NCBI GenBank assembly: GCA_012934845.2
Contig: WNNJ02003471.1
Location: forward strand, 1 to 64,000
Direction of reading: 5' to 3'
DNA: 64,000 bases
From: Pomphorhynchus laevis
Lineage: Eukaryota; Acanthocephala; Palaeacanthocephala; Echinorhynchida; Pomphorhynchidae
Part shown: positions 1-9,896 of the stretch, one piece after another
How the letters are laid out: each line of letters opens with the position of its first letter
How positions within the stretch are numbered: the first letter of the stretch is position 1
Translations under genes and position numbers: made by a program
The notes under the pieces: model-generated
The model's input: only the letters and a program-made list of their open reading frames with translations
What the model was told of the DNA's origin: nothing
The model's database searches: none

Positions 1-14
1 GATATATATATATA

Positions 15-67
<53 letters not shown>
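1..67. repeat. (TA)n microsatellite, left flank of satellite array
   Basis: Nearly pure TA dinucleotide run. It joins a satellite unit directly in the middle of that unit's sequence (just after the CTTAAA position), so the run seems to have replaced or grown from the unit rather than bounding it cleanly. Confidence 0.95.
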
Positions 68-70
<3 letters not shown>

Positions 71-1362
71 AGTAAGTGTTCGAATCGAGCATATTCTTCA
101 GTCTGCAAACTCTCGTCACTCCTAGACGGTCATGTAATAGCCGGCAGCCATCGTCAGTAATATGAACTATCACAAGCCGTTTCGGCTGCCTCTGTGACAT
201 TGTGAAAATGCATTTCCGACATCTAGCTTAAATTGGTGGTGGCGTTAGCTCTTAAATCCAACAATTTGCAATGCAGACCATCATAAACAACCAGATGATC
301 AAACTTTCGGATGCTTGACTGTAAGAAACCGAGATGGAGTGGATCAATTCTTTCTATGTAATCATAAAAGTTTCGTTTGAATCGGTATTGCTCGAGATTG
401 CGAATAGCAATTCTTTCCGTATCTTTAAGTAAGTGTTCGAATCGAACATATTCTTTAGTCTGCAAACTCTCGTCACTCCTAGACGGTCATGTGATAGCCG
501 GCAGCCATCGTCTATAAGATGAACTATCAAACGCCGTTTCGGCTGCTTCTGTGACATTGTGAAAATGCATTTCCGACATCTAGCTAAAATTGATGGTGGC
601 GTTAGCGCTTAAATCCAACAATTTGCAATGCAGATCATCATAAACAACCAGATGATCAAACTTTCGGATGTTTGAAAAGCATCTTACTGGCGATGGCTGC
701 CGGCTATCACATGACCGTCTAGGAGTGACAAGAGATTGCAAACTGAAGAATATGCTCGATTCGAACACTTACTTAAAGACACGCAAAGAATTGCTATTCG
801 CAATCTCGAGCTATACCGATTCAAACGAAACTCTTATGATTACACAGAAAGAATTGATCCACTCAATCTCGGTTTCTTATAGTCAAGCATCCGAAAGTTT
901 GATCCTCTGGTTGTTTATGATGGTCTGCATTGTAAATTGGATTTAAGAGCTAACGCCACCAATAATTTAAGCTAGATGTCGGAAATGCATTTTCACAATG
1001 TCACAGAGGCAGCCGAAACGGCGTGTGATAGTTCATCTTAATGACGATGGCTGCCGGCTATCACATGACCGTCTAGGAGTGATGAGAGTTTGCAGACTGA
1101 AGAATATGCTCGATTCGAACAGTTATTTAAAGATACGCAAATAATTGCTATTCGCAATCTCGAGCTATACCGATTCAAACGAAACTCTTATGATTACACA
1201 GAAAGAATTGATCTACTCAATCTCGGTTTCTTATAGTCAAGCATCCGAAAGTTTGATCCTCTGGTTGTTTATGATGGTCTGCATTGCAAATTGTGATTTA
1301 AGAGCTAACGCCACCAATAATTTAAGTTAGATGTCGGAAATGCATTTTCACAATGTCACAGA

Positions 1363-1433
1363 GGCAGCCGAAACGGCGTGTGATAGTTCATCTTACTGAC
1401 GATGGCTGCCGGCTATCACATGACCGTCTAGGA
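1363..1433 (+). ncRNA. Permuted hammerhead-ribozyme module, satellite unit A
   Basis: Three hammerhead segments occur in order. First is GGCAGCC-GAAAC (1363-1374) followed by a stem III strand (1375-1386). Second is TCTTA-CTGACGA-T-GGCTGCC (1391-1410). Third is CTATCACATG-ACC-GTC (1413-1428) followed by TAGGA (1429-1433). Stem II is GGCAGCC with GGCTGCC (7 bp). Stem III is about 14 bp with one bulged A and includes the canonical A-U and C-G pairs next to the GTC cleavage triplet. Stem I is TCTTA with TAGGA (one G-U). CTGACGA fits the CUGANGA core. Because the CTGACGA segment sits inside the stem III loop, the fold needs that segment from a neighbouring unit or another RNA. Cleavage activity is inferred only. 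Confidence 0.6.
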
Positions 1434-1717
1434 GTGACGAGATTTTGCAGACTGAGGAATATGCTCGATTCGAACGCTTACTTAAAGATACGGAAAGAAT
1501 TGCTATTCGCAATCTCGAGCAATACCGATTCAAACGAAACTATTATGATTACATAGAAAGAATTGATCCACTCAATCTCGGTTTCTTACAGTCAAGCATC
1601 CGAAAGTTTGATCCTCTGGTTGTTTATGATGGTCTGCATTGCAAATTGTGATTTAAGAGCTAACGCCACCAATAATTTAAGCTAGATGTCGGAAATGCAT
1701 TTTCACAATGTCACAGA

Positions 1718-1788
1718 GGCAGCCGAAACGGCGTGTGATAGTTCATCTTACTGACGATGGCTGCCGGCTATCACATGACCGTCTAGGA
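1718..1788 (+). ncRNA. Permuted hammerhead-ribozyme module, satellite unit B
   Basis: Same arrangement as the unit starting at 1363, with all three cores intact: GAAAC at 1725-1729, CTGACGA at 1751-1757 and GTC at 1781-1783. The CTGACGA segment of the preceding unit ends at 1410, about 307 nt upstream of this unit's GGCAGCC. A two-unit transcript could therefore close a type I hammerhead with a long stem II loop. Other units carry core changes: ATGACGA near 2105, CTGGCGA near 690 and TAGACGA on the minus strand near 512. Confidence 0.58.
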
Positions 1789-2614
1789 GTGACGAGAGTT
1801 TGCAGACTGAAGAATATGCTCGATTCGAACACTTACTTAAAGATACGCAAAGAATTGCTATTCGCAATCTCGAGCAATACCGATTCAAACGAAACTATTA
1901 TGATTACATAGAAAGAATTGATCCACTCAATCTCGGTTTCTTACAGTCAAGCATCCGAAAGTTTGATCCTCTGGTTGTTTATGATGGTCTGCATTGCAAA
2001 TTGTGATTTAAGAGCTAACGCCACCAATAATTTAAGCTAGATGTCGGAAATGCATTTTCACAATGTCACAGAGGCAGCCGAAACGGCGTGTGATAGTTCA
2101 TCTTAATGACGATGGCTGCCGGCTATCACATGACCGTCTAGGAGTGACGAGAGTTTGCAGACTGAAGAATATGCTCGATTCGAACACTTACTTAAAGATA
2201 CGCAAAGAATTGATATTCGCAATCTCGAGCAATACCGATTCAAACGAAACTCTTATGATTACATAGAAAGAATTGATCCACTCAATCTCGGTTTCTTTCA
2301 GTCAAGCATCCGAAAGTTTGATCCTCTGGTTGTTTATGATGGTCTGCATTGCAAATTGTTGGATTTAAGAGCTAACGCTACCACCAATTTAAGCTAGATG
2401 TCGGAAATGCATTTTCACAATGTCACAGAGGCAGCCGAAACGGCGTGTGATAGTTCATCTTAATGACGATGGCTGCCGGCTATCACATGACCGTCTAGGA
2501 GTGATGAGAGTTTGCAGACTGAAGAATATGCTCGATTCGAACACTTACTTAAAGATACGGAAAGAATTGCTATTCGCAATCTCGAGCAATACCGATTCAA
2601 ACGAAACTCTTATG

Positions 2615-2616
<2 letters not shown>

Positions 2617-2679
<63 letters not shown>
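2617..2679. repeat. (TA)n microsatellite, right flank of satellite array
   Basis: Pure TA run of about 60 bp that begins inside the last satellite unit, at its TATGATTA position. It mirrors the TA run at the left edge of the array. Confidence 0.95.
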
Positions 2680-2685
<6 letters not shown>

Positions 2686-2688
2686 AAA

Positions 2689-2746
2689 AGTAGTTTATTA
2701 AGCAGCTAAGAAAGTTTAAACTTTCTTTGCTGCTTAATAAACTACT
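2689..2746. repeat. Near-perfect 29-bp inverted repeat (hairpin)
   Basis: The left arm (2689-2717) and right arm (2718-2746) are reverse complements with almost no spacer, meeting at AGTTTAAACT. One base differs. The hairpin lies between the satellite array and the hammerhead palindrome. The following stretch, 2747-2910, has no convincing gene. Confidence 0.85.
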
Positions 2747-3098
2747 TACAATGCTGATGAAGGTTTAAGAACCGAAACGTTCGAATATTAAAACTTTTTG
2801 TTGATTGGTGTTAATAAGATACTTTTACAATATCTAAATGAACGATCCTACGAGGATCACACCCGAAAGTCCCATGCTAGATAACATATATATCACTATT
2901 TATTATATATAATTTGTTGTTACACCAGACCTGGAACAAACCGATGTAATCAAAAATCGCTGGTTTCCCCATAGGAAGGCATAAAACTGACAACATTATA
3001 TTTATCTTCATCACACCAAGAAATAGAACCGAATATTCTCGCAATATTCAAAGTCTCTACGTATGCCCAATCATCTTATGTGACGTATACTTAAACGG

Positions 3099-3138
3099 CA
3101 GCAGACGTGTTTCGCTCTAACTTAGCTCATCAGTACTG
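3099..3138 (-). ncRNA. Type I hammerhead ribozyme (copy 1)
   Basis: Read on the minus strand: CAGTA (stem I), CTGATGA core (3133-3127), stem II GCT...AGC, GAAAC core (3113-3109), AC, GTC cleavage triplet (3106-3104), then TGCTG (stem I). CAGTA pairs fully with TGCTG (four Watson-Crick pairs and one G-U). The canonical G10.1-C11.1 pair closes stem II. The two-base-pair stem III is typical of minimal hammerheads that work as dimers, as in newt satellite 2 and Penelope-like elements. All invariant core bases are present, so this copy may be active. Confidence 0.8.
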
Positions 3139-3546
3139 TGAGTACAATAATCATCCATAGGCACTTTTACACATGCTTAATCAATGTTCAAAGTCGAAAA
3201 GCAGAACTATCCTTAATCTGAATCCTCAGAGAGAATTTCGCACGCGTTTTGTGCATGGCAGTGCGTCTTGCACTTTAACCATGCATCAAACACTAAATTC
3301 CATGTAATAGAAATGGTATTTGCAAGGATACATTCAAATGTACAAATATAAAATATATAATTTGTTGTTACACCTGCCCGGCACCACCGGTGTACTCATA
3401 AATAAATAACGTTTTTCCATATAAGGAGCCCTAAACACCAGGCAGCATTCTATTTATCCTCAGCAGGCAAAGAAATATCATCGATTTTTCGCTACAGTCG
3501 CTACGCATGCCCAGTTATTATATGTGTAATAACAAACTTTAACAAC

Positions 3547-3585
3547 GGCATATAAGTTTCGATCTAATGGAGCTCATCAGTACCG
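3547..3585 (-). ncRNA. Degenerate hammerhead ribozyme (copy 2)
   Basis: CTGATGA (3580-3574) and CGAAAC (core 3560-3556) are present with a stem II, but the bases after GAAAC read TTATATGC, so the GTC triplet is lost. This copy is probably inactive and confirms the repeat relationship with copies 1 and 4. Confidence 0.65.
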
Positions 3586-3611
3586 TGGAAACAATATGAT
3601 TATTGTTGCCA

Positions 3612-3650
3612 CGATACTGATGACCTCCGTTAGATAGAAACGCATTAGCA
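3612..3650 (+). ncRNA. Degenerate hammerhead ribozyme (copy 3)
   Basis: CTGATGA at 3617-3623 and GAAAC at 3637-3641, followed by GCATTAGC where active copies have GCGTC. The cleavage triplet is lost. It is the inverted partner of copy 2 across the palindrome centre. Confidence 0.62.
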
Positions 3651-4040
3651 TATATGGGCATACGTAGCGACTTTAAATATTGAAAGAATAATTCGGTTCT
3701 AAATATTTTTCTGATGACGATATTTAGAATGCTGCCTGTTGATTGTCTCATTGTGTTGAAAACAGTGATGCATTTGAGTACACTGGTGTGTGTCCCAGGG
3801 AAGGTGTAAAAATAAATTATATTTTATATATTTGTACACTTGAATATACCCTTGTAAAACAGCATTTCTATTACAATAAATTTAGTGCCTGCTGCATGAT
3901 TAAACTGCAATACGCACTGCCATGCACAAAGCGCATTCTAAATTCTCTCCGATGATTCAGATTAAGGGCAGTTCTGCTTTTCAAGCTTTGAACACTGTTT
4001 AAGCGTGTGAAAAAGTGCCTATGGATGATTATTGTAGTCA

Positions 4041-4080
4041 CAGTACTGATGAGCTCCTTTCGAGAGAAACGCGTCTGCCG
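4041..4080 (+). ncRNA. Type I hammerhead ribozyme (copy 4)
   Basis: CAGTA (4041-4045), CTGATGA (4046-4052), stem II GCTC...GAG, GAAAC (4066-4070), GCGTC (4071-4075) and TGCCG. The string ACGCGT around stem III is self-complementary, the arrangement that lets two minimal hammerheads pair through a doubled stem III. Stem II ends in A instead of C before GAAAC, and stem I has one A-C mismatch, so activity may be lower than copy 1. Confidence 0.75.
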
Positions 4081-4210
4081 TTGTTGAAGTTTATTGTCAC
4101 ACATAAGATGACTGGACATATGTAGCGACTGAATATTGCAAGGATAATTGGCTTCTATTCCTTGGTTTGATTAGGATACATAGAATGCTGCCTGGTGTTT
4201 ATGCATCCTC

Positions 4211-5756
4211 GCGGGGAAAGCATTATAACTTGGTATATATTCACTAAACAAATTACTATAGTATCTTATTTGTTGGAGTAAAATTGAATACGATCATGTG
4301 CCATTGAGAAGATAACTTTGGATATAGATTTAATTGAATACATACAATTTTAGAAATTATTTATTTTAAAAGGAAATATCTTAGCATAGAATTTAACAGA
4401 ATAATTTATTGGTAACTTTCTATCATGAAATACATTGAAAGGGTCAAAAACAATGCTTGATAAAATGAAATTAGTTAGCACAAAGTAGCTTGCTCTCTAT
4501 TGGCTAAAATAAGTGTTTTTTTTAAAGAAAGTATATTCCTTTATTCACTATCCAAGTCTTGCAAAACAGATGGTTGAATGTTTATCAAATGTTTCGAGAA
4601 AATATCAAGATGCAATTATTCCGTTTGATCTAGAAAGATAGTACTTGATACAACCTTTCTAGATCAAATAGATTAAATGCTATCAAACAAAGTATTCGTT
4701 CTATAAAGTTGCAATTTTTGGATATATATCAGAATGTAATTTGCGCCAGTTAATGCTCAATGGATTTCTAAAAGCAAAACAAGTAGCGCTAAATGAACAT
4801 AGCGATGAAATCGAATAATTGAAAATTAGATAGGGAAATATCAATTGAGGAGTCGTAGAATTTAGAAAGTATCGATAAATGTGGTACTGGCATTTTATGA
4901 TAGCGAAATCGTATCGTACTAATTATTTGTTTAGCAAAGATGATAAGTGTGCCTAAACGGAATAATAGTTGTCAAAAATTGTTTTCGATTATACTGAAGA
5001 ATATACGCTAGTTTAGTTTCGATCAAAATTCCACCAAATATCATCTGAGGAGTCTCGCAGGCATTAGTTGTTGGATAGGAGATTAAAAGCTGAAAGAAGA
5101 CATTATGAGAATCAGACAATCAATAAAAATATCTCGACCAGATTACAGTTTTAAATTCAAAATGGATGTAATATACAACCATTTGTATCTCAATTGATAC
5201 TCTTTAAACATTTCTATACAACAAACGTAGCTAATGTACATGTCAGTATAGGCGAATTAAGTACCGAAATATAATCCAGTGGTTGTGCATTCATAAGCTA
5301 AGACAGAAGCAACATAAATTCAAGATTTGAAACTTTAGCCCGGTTGAGACGTTTTGAATGGATTCTGAGAATGATCTAAATCGGATATAGATCTTTCCAG
5401 TTCGAAGGATATTCTGTAATAAAATAAATGTAAAATACAACGTACTAAATATAAAGATAGCGTATGTCCGTATAAAATATATATCGCTGAATAATGGAAC
5501 AATAAAAAATCTAAAATGAGAAAGAAAACAATGTAAGATTTTAATTTAATTAATAATTATTAAATAATAATTAAATTTTATGTTTATAACATTTAAAATT
5601 TAATTTTTGATTATTATATAATAATATTATTACATTATAATAATATTATAATATTATTAATATAATATTATAATATTATTTTATTATAATATTATAATAT
5701 TACGATAATATTATTAATTTATATTATATTATATTATTTATTAAAAACGAAATTTT
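4211..5756. other. AT-rich stretch, no gene seen
   Basis: Only short chance open frames. The stretch 5520-5750 is very AT-rich, with overlapping TAATATTATAATA-type palindromes. I see no coding signature or recognisable element. Confidence 0.7.
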
Positions 5757-6385
5757 TTTAATATGGCAAATGCACACAGACTATTTGTTTACAAGCCCAC
5801 AAAAGCGAAACAAATTGGAAAAATATTTACTAGTTTAGAAGTATTGAACGTAGTTGCTTTTTGAAAAATCGGAGTGAGGATAAAAATCGACAGTGATAAA
5901 GTAGGGAATTCCCAAGTAGAGGAGCAGCGATATGTACAGATCGACGGCCGAAGTTGGTTTAGTGAATAGGTAAGTGTGGCAGGAAAGAAGCAAGTGAACG
6001 TAGGTGAGTAGAAAGAGAGCGAAATTCACTTAGAGTTTGCAGATAGAGACAAGAAGGATAATTACAATGGAGAAAGCGATAAGTTAGACGATAAAGCAGA
6101 CGAAAAAGAACGCGGTGTTCAATACTTAGTCATCCAAGTTTTGATAAATATGAGGAGATATGAACATATTTACGACTCGAAAGATGCTGATCACAACAGT
6201 GTTAATGAGGCGCTGAGTCACACTTAAGGGTGACTTTGAAGAGAAGACGATAAGGCTAAGACAGTAATCAATACGCGGGAAAAGAAGGGAGGAAATAAAG
6301 GATTCACATGAACTAAAATCTAGAGAATTTTTGAAGAGACGAATATCACGAAGAAGAATATTTGAAGATCGAGTTTTATCACGAA
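5757..6385 (-). mobile_element. LINE family B (CR1/L2-like) 3' fragment, 5'-truncated
   Basis: It ends at 5757 with the 3' terminus shared by all family B copies here (TTTGCCA..TTAAA on the minus strand). Upstream it encodes a degraded reverse-transcriptase tail with FIRDKTRSSNILLRDIR, followed by LISSLLF-type residues and FPRIDYCLSL. It is inserted in the same strand sense as, and directly abuts, the family C element, producing an artefactual 151-codon fusion frame (6126-6581). Confidence 0.8.
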
Positions 6386-8530
6386 TGAATGAAACAAGAT
6401 TAATGTCAACAAGGAACAAAAGTGGAGACAAGGGACAACCCTGACGAGGCCCAACGCCTATTGGAAATAATTCAGACTTCCTACCTAGAACACGAACACA
6501 ACTTATACTTTGTTCATACAGAAAAGCCACAGCTACCCGAAGATAGTGTTTTAATCCATACTCCCTTAGTACTTTCGACAACCTCTCTCACGGAACTCGG
6601 TCGAACACCTTCTCTAAATCTACAAAGCACATGCGGATTTGTTGAGCGAACACCCAAGACCGCTCGATGATACTTGATAGAGTAAAAATCTGATCCGTAG
6701 TTCTACGACCTGGACGAAAGCCGCATTGTTCCTCTTGAAACTGTCCCTTAACTATAGGCCGTATCCTTAACTCAAGAATCCTAGCAAATAGCTTACCAGT
6801 TTGGCTAATAGGAGTGATGCCCCGATTATTGGAGCACACTTTCCGGTCACCTTTATTAAGATCGGTACCACCACTTCGGTTCGTCACTCACTAGAAACCT
6901 TGCCCGACATCAATGCAACGTTGAAGATCTGTGTTAGTCACTTCATGCCAACAACGTCGAAATCCTTTAAAGCTTCAGGTCGAATATAGTCTACTCTAGA
7001 AGACTTGCTATTACCAAGTTTTTTTTAACAACAGCGGTGACCTCTTCCAAAGATATGAGCTCTTCCGTTGGTTCTAAATGCTCTACTTCTACAAGAGAAG
7101 ACAGATCCACCGGATTAAGAATACTCCTAAAATGCTCTTTCCAATAATCAAGAATTTCTAAAAATGTCAGTCATCACAGACCCCATCTTGTCATATACAG
7201 TTTGAAAGTTTCTGCTTTCAAACACGAAGGTTCCTAATCGTCTTCCAGAACATCTTCGAAGCTGACCTATAATCAAGTTCTAAGTGCTATCCAAACTTCT
7301 CCCAAGCCGCCTTCTTTGCTTCGTTAACTGCTCGAGCTGAAGATCTCTTTGCCTTTCGGTATTTGTCTACAGCCACCACTAATCTATCTGACAAAGTTGC
7401 CTTATAAGACAGCTTCCTCTGTTGGACAGAATCTCTAACTGTTGGTGTCCATCAAGCAGTTCGAGTAATTCCTCTGCGACGAGCACCTAAAAGCCTTCAA
7501 CCCATAATTTTTCACAGTTGCTTTAACAAGCAAGGATCTGAACATCTCCCATTTCTAATCAATGCTCTTTACCTCTTCTGGCAACCGAGAAAAGTCATCC
7601 CGGATGTAACAGAAAAACGTTCTTTGACAGACACATCTGCTAGATGCTCTCAGCACGCCCTCACACAACGTGTTCGTTTACCAGGCTTGTCTAGCATCTG
7701 ATTCTGCCATCAAAGTTTACTAACTACAAGATAGTGATTGGTTAACAGATCAATCCTCTCTTCGCACGAGTGTCAAGAACATAACGTCGCAGATCAGATA
7801 AAACACTTACAAAATCGATTTTCGAATAAGAGAATCCTGATGTCATGTACACCTATGGATCTCCTTATGTTCAACATTGTATTAGTTATGCACAAATTGT
7901 TAAGAGAACAAAAGTGCAATAATCCAACACCACTCGAATTCAGATCGGAGACTCCGTTCCTCCCCGACACTCCCTTCTAAGTGCTACTGTCGCTACCAAC
8001 ATGAGCATTGAAGTCATCCAATAGGACGAGGGAATCTCTCAAAAAAGTACTATCAAACAGGGCATGAAGATCTTCCACGAAGACTTTGTATTTCAAGATA
8101 ATGTCGTGAGCGTACGCACACACAACAATTATCTCACTTCACTCTTTGACTAAAAGTATCAAAGACGTCAGCCTTTCGTTCACTGGGTTAAACCTCTCTA
8201 CCACGAACGACTACCGGAGATATGTAAGTATTCCTAAACCCGCCCGCCATCGCTTTCAGTTGTTAACTACCGGAAAGTTCAAGGTCCAACCTTGATCTAA
8301 AAGTTTAGTTCCAGTTCCAAAATAGTGAAGTGAAGTCACTCCGACTATTTCAAGATCGAAGCGAGCCGTCTCTTAAAATAATTCTGGTTCGTTCCCAGCC
8401 TGCGAGATGACATTCCACGTTTCTACATGAAGGCTAGTCCGCTTCAGATGATTATGCTTCTTCGGCTGTCTCCGTAAAAACTGCCTGGTCACACGACATC
8501 AGACAATGAAAACTCCGGTCAGTGATGAAT
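6386..8530 (-). mobile_element. LINE family C 5' part (APE endonuclease + RT), decayed
   Basis: Minus-strand translation over several frames gives an APE-type endonuclease near the 5' end: VETWNV near 8420, VNERLTSL near 8185, VVCAYAHD near 8120, and a DFNAHVGS motif (usually GDFNAHVG) near 8010. A reverse transcriptase follows: NNRGITPIS, QEEQCGFRPGRRTTDQI, CFVDLEKVFDRVP (motif A, 6588-6640) and GVGPRQGCPLSPLLF (motif B, near 6440). Frameshifts and stops break it throughout, and the part after motif B is replaced by the family B fragment. The wording of the RT motifs is close to a LINE lineage widespread in fish and invertebrates. I do not assign a clade. Confidence 0.85.
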
Positions 8531-9051
8531 TGACCATTGTTCTTGGCACTTAATTTATATTTTGTAAATTTGTTGCTTCCTATTTTCATTGTCTTCGTTT
8601 ATTTGTTCGGCTATCTCCCGTTCCGATATCACGTGATGATCTCGCATCGCTACTGACGGAAACATGTGTTTGAGACTCTTTCGGCCTTTTCGTTCATTGT
8701 CTAATCTGCCGTTGGAATATTCGGAGTGATTTTGTTTGTTCGGCTATCTCCCGTTTTCGATATCTTTTGATTATCCAAAATCGCTACTATAAGAAAACAG
8801 GCCTCTGTGACTCTCTTCCGCTTTTTCGTCTATTGTCCAATCCGCGGTTGGAGTCATTGGAGGGATCTGAGATAGTCTATGAAGGACTATCCCTACGGCT
8901 AATGCAAGCTAGCTAATGCAAGCCGGCCAATTATTTAGCCGTTGATAGACGAATGTCGAACATCCGATGCCTGGACCGCTCCACGAAGAGGCTAATTGGC
9001 AATAGGTGTCAGTTTAATACTTACTCGAGTGGCACCTAGCGGTCCAGGAGA
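8376..9051 (-). repeat. Family C 5' region, duplicated copy 1
   Basis: About 680 bp that reappears at 9198-9896. Both start AATAATTCTGGTTC, carry the family C APE start (complement of ACATGAAGGCTAGTCCGCTTC) and end at GCACCTA(G/A)CGGTCC. The left end overlaps the 5' end of the family C coding fragment. It is probably the 5' untranslated region of family C. Confidence 0.8.
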
Positions 9052-9110
9052 CTGTATCTAGAACGGAGAATATATCTCCGTTCTAGATATATCTCCGTTC
9101 TAGATATTGG
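9052..9110. repeat. Short palindrome cluster between family C 5' copies
   Basis: TCTAGAACGGAGA and TCTCCGTTCTAGA alternate three times within 60 bp, giving stacked perfect inverted repeats. Confidence 0.75.
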
Positions 9111-9197
9111 AGACCATATATAGAACGTTTTAATGGATGCCATTCTCAAATTTTTTAATTATGGACACCGATTTTTTCATATTATTTTTTAATCTCT

Positions 9198-9896
9198 TCA
9201 AATAATTCTGGTTCCTTCCCCGTCAGCGAGATGACATTTCACGTTCCTACATGAAGGCTAGTCCGCTTCGGATGTTGATGCCTCTTTCGCTGTCTCCGTA
9301 CAACTGCCTGGTCACACGACACCCGACAATGAAAACTACTCCGGTCAGTAGTGAGTTGACCATTGTTCTTTGCATTTGATTTATATTTAATAAATTTCTT
9401 GCTTGTCATTTTCTTTGTTTGTTTGTCTTTGTCTTTGTTTGTTTGTTTTGTCTTTATTTGTTCGGTTATCTCCCGTTCCCGATATCCTTTGATGATCCAA
9501 CATCGCTACTGTAAGGATACAGGTCTCCGGGACTCTCTTTTGCCTTTTCGTCCATTGTCTAATCCGTCGTTGGAGTCATCGGAGTGATTTTGCTTGTTCG
9601 ACTATCTCCCGTTCCCAATATCCTTTGATCATCTAACATCGCTACTATAAGAAAACAGGCATCCGTGACTCTCTTTCGCCTTTTCGTCCATTGTCTAATC
9701 CGCCGTTGGAGTCATCGGAGGGATCTGAGATAGTCTATGAAAAGACTATCACTACGGGTGATGCAAGCCGGATAATTAAATAGCTATTGATCGACGAATG
9801 TCTAACATACGTTGCCTGGGCCGCTCCACGAAGAGGCTAATTGGCAATAGGTGTCAGTTTAATACTTACTCGACTGGCACCTAACGGTCCTAGGAG
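9198..9896 (-). repeat. Family C 5' region, duplicated copy 2
   Basis: Second copy of the ~690-bp block at 8376-9051, in the same orientation, with scattered substitutions and small indels (for example an expanded TTTG-rich run near 9420). There is no coding region of its own. The 74-codon frame in it is incidental. Confidence 0.8.

Larger units (their letters stand above)
68..2616. repeat. ~355-bp satellite array, inverted near 670
   Basis: Tandem units recur every 355-357 bp (unit landmarks at 1353, 1708, 2063 and 2420). Units from about 68 to 668 are on the minus strand (one and three-quarter copies). From about 670 onward they run on the plus strand (about five and a half copies), so the array is head-to-head with a junction near 668-685. 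Each unit has open frames of 60-80 codons, but 355 is not a multiple of 3, no frame runs through the array, and units differ by substitutions that ignore codons. I read these as satellite repeats, not genes. Each unit carries the permuted hammerhead-like module annotated separately. Confidence 0.93.
2911..4210. repeat. Large palindrome of four ~445-bp hammerhead-bearing units
   Basis: The left half holds two direct copies of a unit beginning TTTGTTGTTACACC (about 2911 and 3356, period ~445 bp). The right half holds the same two units inverted. The dyad centre is near 3590, where a GAGCTCATCAGTACC arm faces its inverse. Each unit carries one hammerhead ribozyme motif, two on each strand. Unit size, tandem and inverted packing, and hammerhead content resemble the terminal repeats of Penelope-like elements or retrozyme and satellite hammerhead repeats. 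That family assignment is inference. Short open frames here are incidental. Confidence 0.85.

Noticed and set aside
1363-1422. HDV-like ribozyme, because the stems follow an A-B-A'-B' pseudoknot order
   Set aside because: No P4 or J4/2 catalytic C region and a 7-nt gap after the first strand. The hammerhead cores explain the conserved unpaired bases better.
505-2600. CRISPR-like array
   Set aside because: Long contiguous repeat units without spacers in a eukaryotic setting; they are satellite DNA.
1353-2701. 60-93 codon frames repeated in each 355-bp unit as a small gene family
   Set aside because: The period is not a multiple of 3, three overlapping frames are equally open because the DNA is repeated, and the last frame runs into (TA)n as YIYIYI. 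Conservation follows RNA stems rather than codons.
2754-2790. Hammerhead-like CTGATGA and GAAAC near 2754-2778
   Set aside because: Stem II begins with an unpaired A-C position and no usable GUH triplet or stem I follows.
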